DNA from: Candidatus Omnitrophota bacterium
Lineage (GTDB): Bacteria > Omnitrophota > Gorgyraeia > Gygaellales > Profunditerraquicolaceae
Direction: 5' to 3'
Assembly: GCA_016931435.1 (NCBI GenBank)
Contig: JAFGET010000012.1
Coordinates: forward strand, 1-8,009
DNA length: 8,009 nucleotides
Part shown: positions 6,258 to 8,009 of the stretch, piece after piece
Layout: every line of letters starts with the position of its first letter
Numbering within the stretch: the first letter of the stretch is position 1
Program-made: the position numbers and the translations under genes
Notes under the pieces: model-generated
What the model saw: only the letters and a program-made list of their open reading frames with translations
Told to the model about the DNA's origin: nothing
Databases searched by the model: none

Positions 6258-6609
6258 TCCAGCTTATGCTAAGTTCCACCTTGCTTAAGTTCGCAAAGTC
6301 TCCCCCGCTTTCATTAAACGCAGTGACATTATAAATAACGCCGTAAACGGTATTATCCATAGTAGTTTCGCCGTTCGAACAATTAGAACTATTCCCCCCT
6401 AAACAGGAAGTATTCCAATTATCCTGCCTTACCTGCTGGGGCAATTCTCCCAAAAAAAACCTGGCAAGCTGCCCGGCAACGGTTTCTGAACGGCTTATGC
6501 TGATATACCTGCCTATACCTATAAAACCGCTCATTATGCCGAACATAATCATGCTTATGAGCACGGTAGAGACAAGGATTTCTAATAAAGTAAAGGCCTT
6601 TCTTAGCAT
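6241..6609 (-). CDS. Minor prepilin, PilV/GspI-like
   Basis: Predicted minor pilin or pseudopilin, probably part of the tip or priming complex. From the ATG at 6609 the product has 122 residues and starts MLRKA/FTLLE: Ala at -1, Phe at +1, Glu at +5, then a hydrophobic segment to about residue 33. The next region (SRSETVAGQLARFFLGEL) resembles the helical spine of PilV/GspI-type minor pilins. The frame can be extended to a TTG at 6636 inside the previous gene, but the ATG gives the usual five-residue leader and is preferred, although no strong Shine-Dalgarno is visible. Two cysteines occur close together, within an SC-x7-C loop. Seven N-x-S/T sequons occur, an unusually high count. The class is assigned from the N-terminus and from its position before a PilW/GspJ-like gene, so it is moderately sure. 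Confidence 0.78.
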   Translation of the reverse strand: MLRKAFTLLEILVSTVLISMIMFGIMSGFIGIGRYISISRSETVAGQLARFFLGELPQQVRQDNWNTSCLGGNSSNCSNGETTMDNTVYGVIYNVTAFNESGGDFANLSKVELSISWNETTF

Positions 6610-6626
6610 AAGGTTAGCTGTATTTA

Positions 6627-7052
6627 TTACGGGCAATCACCAGGATTACTAGGCGCTGGCTCATCAGTCAGATTCCAACCTAATCTATATTGGCAAGAGG
6701 GATACGCTCCCGCGGTGCGGTTGGCATAAATAGTAAAATAACTGCCTACTTTTGTAATAGAATAATCCCAGTTTTCTTCGAAAAGCTTTACCTTAAGCGA
6801 CTCATTTATATTGCTCGCCACAGTCTCTGAGCCGCTGTAAGGATAATAAAAAGCATTTTTCATGCGGTAGATCTTTTCAGCCACTGAGATAAGCTTAAGG
6901 TTGGCTTTCGCCTCTTTAGTCAGGCCTCTCTCCTTGGTCTGATTGAAGCCCGGCAGGGCTAACGCAATCAAAATGGCAATAATAATAAGGACCACCATTA
7001 TTTCGATCAAGGTCACGGCTCTCTTAAATATCATCGCCCTTAAGGACACCAT
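6627..7052 (-). CDS. Type IV pilin-like protein with Ala(-1) cleavage site (PilE/GspG type)
   Basis: Third pilin-like subunit, 141 residues from the ATG at 7052, which overlaps the end of the previous gene by 13 bp. A second in-frame ATG at 7034, five bases past the preceding stop and with AAGG close upstream, would give a six-residue leader and is a fair alternative. The processing site reads KRA/VTLIE, with Ala instead of Gly at -1 and Glu at +5 (E17). The hydrophobic helix covers about residues 14-34 and ends ALALP. The next part, KEAKANLKLISVAEKIYRM, aligns by eye with the preceding pilin, as do a following YP, an NWDY motif and the final CP. Two cysteines (C120, C140) could close a C-terminal loop. 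A tandem duplication with divergence is the simplest origin. Confidence 0.85.
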   Translation of the reverse strand: MVSLRAMIFKRAVTLIEIMVVLIIIAILIALALPGFNQTKERGLTKEAKANLKLISVAEKIYRMKNAFYYPYSGSETVASNINESLKVKLFEENWDYSITKVGSYFTIYANRTAGAYPSCQYRLGWNLTDEPAPSNPGDCP

Positions 7053-7498
7053 TCGTCGTTATTTTTGCTTGCGTCGACCGGCATAGACGCCATGCTGGTA
7101 TTATACATATACCAATATACGCAACCTGAATACTTCGAATCCGTGCTATTTCTCTGCGCAGAAACATTCACGCATTCAGGTCCACAGTATCTGTCAATAG
7201 TATAGTTCCAATTTGTTTCTATTAATGAAAGCGAAAGGTTTTCATTAATAGCGTTTATATCGCTTATATTATTGGTGGGGTAAAAATCGCCCATTTCAAG
7301 GCGGTAGAGTTTTTCTGCGGAGATAATAAGCTTAAGTTGTGCCTGGACTTCTTTGCCTAAAGTGTGTTCCCGGTGACCGGAGTACTGCGGAAGGGCAAGG
7401 GCGACCAATATGGATACAATGATTAAAACAAGCATTAATTCCATAATGGTAAAACCCCGCTCGTTCTCCTCCCGCCACGAAATAATATCTTTTCGCAT
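7040..7498 (-). CDS. Type IV pilin-like protein (PilE/GspG type)
   Basis: Second pilin-like subunit. From the ATG at 7498 the product is 152 residues, with a 15-residue charged leader ending ENERG/FTIME: Gly at -1, Phe at +1, Glu at +5. The hydrophobic helix reads LMLVLIIVSILVALALP, then Q, Y and the pattern KEVQAQLKLIISAEKLYRL, which is typical of PilE/PilA-like alpha1-C segments. The globular domain holds four cysteines (105, 109, 126, 151) and six N-x-S/T sequons, and ends WCP. The frame stays open up to a TTG at 7519, which would add seven residues. I prefer the ATG because a GGAA stands about 8 nt before it and the leader has normal length. It is clearly paralogous to the next gene, sharing ALALP, AEK-[LI]-YR, a following YP, N-W-[ND]-Y and a terminal CP. 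Confidence 0.85.
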   Translation of the reverse strand: MRKDIISWREENERGFTIMELMLVLIIVSILVALALPQYSGHREHTLGKEVQAQLKLIISAEKLYRLEMGDFYPTNNISDINAINENLSLSLIETNWNYTIDRYCGPECVNVSAQRNSTDSKYSGCVYWYMYNTSMASMPVDASKNNDEWCP

Positions 7499-7521
7499 AC
7501 AAGGTTTCCGGCAAACCAATA

Positions 7522-7917
7522 TTAATAATAGCCTTCTGTCCCGCTCCAGTTACCGTAATTGACATTTATGCGAATAAAATAGCTATCGGCAGAAGCTACA
7601 TCCGGCGTTTTACCTGAGCCGGTGCAGCGGCTGGCATTTATAAACCCTCCGGTTTCATTGGGGTCATAAGAAAAATAATGTGTAGCCGTGCAAGTCGTAG
7701 GAGCGTTTACATATAAATTATTCATGGCTGTCGCAAAAGCATTATATTCCTGATAATAAGTTATCTGGGCAGAGCGGATCTGGCCTAATATCTGCTTAGC
7801 TTCTCCCGACCTGCTTTTTTCCAATGTCTTGGTATACTGTATGAACCCTAGAGAAGCGAGTATACCGATAATGATAATGACAATGATCAACTCCAGCAAC
7901 GTAAAGCCTTTTCTCAT
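7522..7917 (-). CDS. Type IV pilin / type II secretion pseudopilin-like protein (PilA/GspG type)
   Basis: Probable structural subunit of a pilus or pseudopilus, inserted in the inner membrane, cleaved by prepilin peptidase and polymerised through its N-terminal helix. The 131-residue product begins MRKG/FTLLE, a textbook class III signal: Gly at -1, Phe at +1 and Glu at +5. A hydrophobic helix follows to about residue 28, then an amphipathic alpha1-C region with Q, E and R residues (about 29-60). The small globular domain has two cysteines (C76, C98) that could form the C-terminal disulfide typical of pilins. It contains three N-x-S/T sequons. The start is well supported: AAGGAGG at 7926-7932 sits 8 nt before the ATG. 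Its tail matches that of the partial pilin upstream. PilA-like versus GspG-like cannot be decided from sequence alone. Confidence 0.9.
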   Translation of the reverse strand: MRKGFTLLELIIVIIIIGILASLGFIQYTKTLEKSRSGEAKQILGQIRSAQITYYQEYNAFATAMNNLYVNAPTTCTATHYFSYDPNETGGFINASRCTGSGKTPDVASADSYFIRINVNYGNWSGTEGYY

Positions 7918-7951
7918 GGGTGCTGCCTCCTTCTGTATTCTATCTGTTTTA

Positions 7952-8009
7952 TTAATAATAACCTCCTGTTGAACCGCTGAAGTTGCCTCCGTTATAATGT
8001 AGAAGTATA
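7952..8009 (-). CDS. C-terminal end of a type IV pilin-like protein (partial, cut by the window edge)
   Basis: Only the last 18 codons and the TAA stop (7952-7954) are in the window; the gene begins beyond 8009. The readable tail, ILLHYNGGNFSGSTGGYY, closely resembles the last residues of the next complete pilin (VNYGNWSGTEGYY). Both end in an aromatic N-[FW]-S-G pattern followed by G-Y-Y and the stop codon. This points to a tandem paralogue belonging to the same pilin operon. The stop lies 34 bp upstream of the next start codon, so the two are probably co-transcribed. The N-terminal prepilin signal cannot be seen, so the assignment rests on the tail similarity and position only. Confidence 0.6.
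   Translation of the reverse strand, partial: ILLHYNGGNFSGSTGGYY

Noticed and set aside
7332..7565. Minus-strand open frame overlapping the first two complete pilins in another frame
   Set aside because: The two overlapped genes have clear prepilin signals; this frame has neither a ribosome binding site nor a recognisable domain.

Overview
The window carries one functional theme on one strand: a type IV pilus / type II secretion-like envelope machine. All ten complete genes, plus the tail of an eleventh, lie on the minus strand, so the biological order runs from the right edge to the left. The organism looks like a didermic (outer-membrane) bacterium, because it encodes an outer-membrane secretin. 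The mix of Gly(-1) and Ala(-1) prepilin cleavage sites, together with the short MerR-like gene, MshM/ExeA-type ATPase, coiled-coil, GspC/PilP-like and secretin order, reminds me of uncultured PVC-related lineages such as Omnitrophota. That placement is a low-to-moderate confidence impression, not a demonstrated one.

Right half (8009 to about 5667): a tightly packed array of type IV pilin-like genes. It starts with the last 18 codons of a pilin cut by the window edge. Two PilA/GspG-like major-type pilins follow, then a third that is a paralogue of the second. The array ends with a PilV/GspI-like and a PilW/GspJ-like minor pilin. Stops and starts overlap or nearly touch, as expected for one operon. 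A hairpin followed by six U residues (5611-5641) may end this transcript.

Left half (about 5608 to 295): a second operon that appears to have its own promoter, a near-consensus TTGACA-17-TATATA element with an extended -10 (5580-5608). An 18-bp perfect dyad fills its spacer. The first gene is a very small MerR-type DNA-binding protein. It is followed by an MshM/ExeA-type AAA ATPase, a membrane-anchored coiled-coil protein whose coil is about 370 residues with no proline, a bitopic GspC/PilP-like protein and the secretin. Gaps are 4-26 bp. The likely logic is that the regulator controls its own operon, the ATPase acts from the cytoplasm on secretin assembly, the coiled-coil and GspC/PilP-like proteins span the periplasm, and the secretin forms the outer-membrane pore used by the pilins.

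Far left (1-294): no gene. An AT-rich stretch is followed by a compact element (104-290) of two identical 35-bp repeats flanking nested hairpins. Its outermost hairpin begins a few bases after the secretin stop codon. The motor ATPase (GspE/PilB), platform protein (GspF/PilC), GspL/M or PilM/N/O proteins and prepilin peptidase are not in this window.
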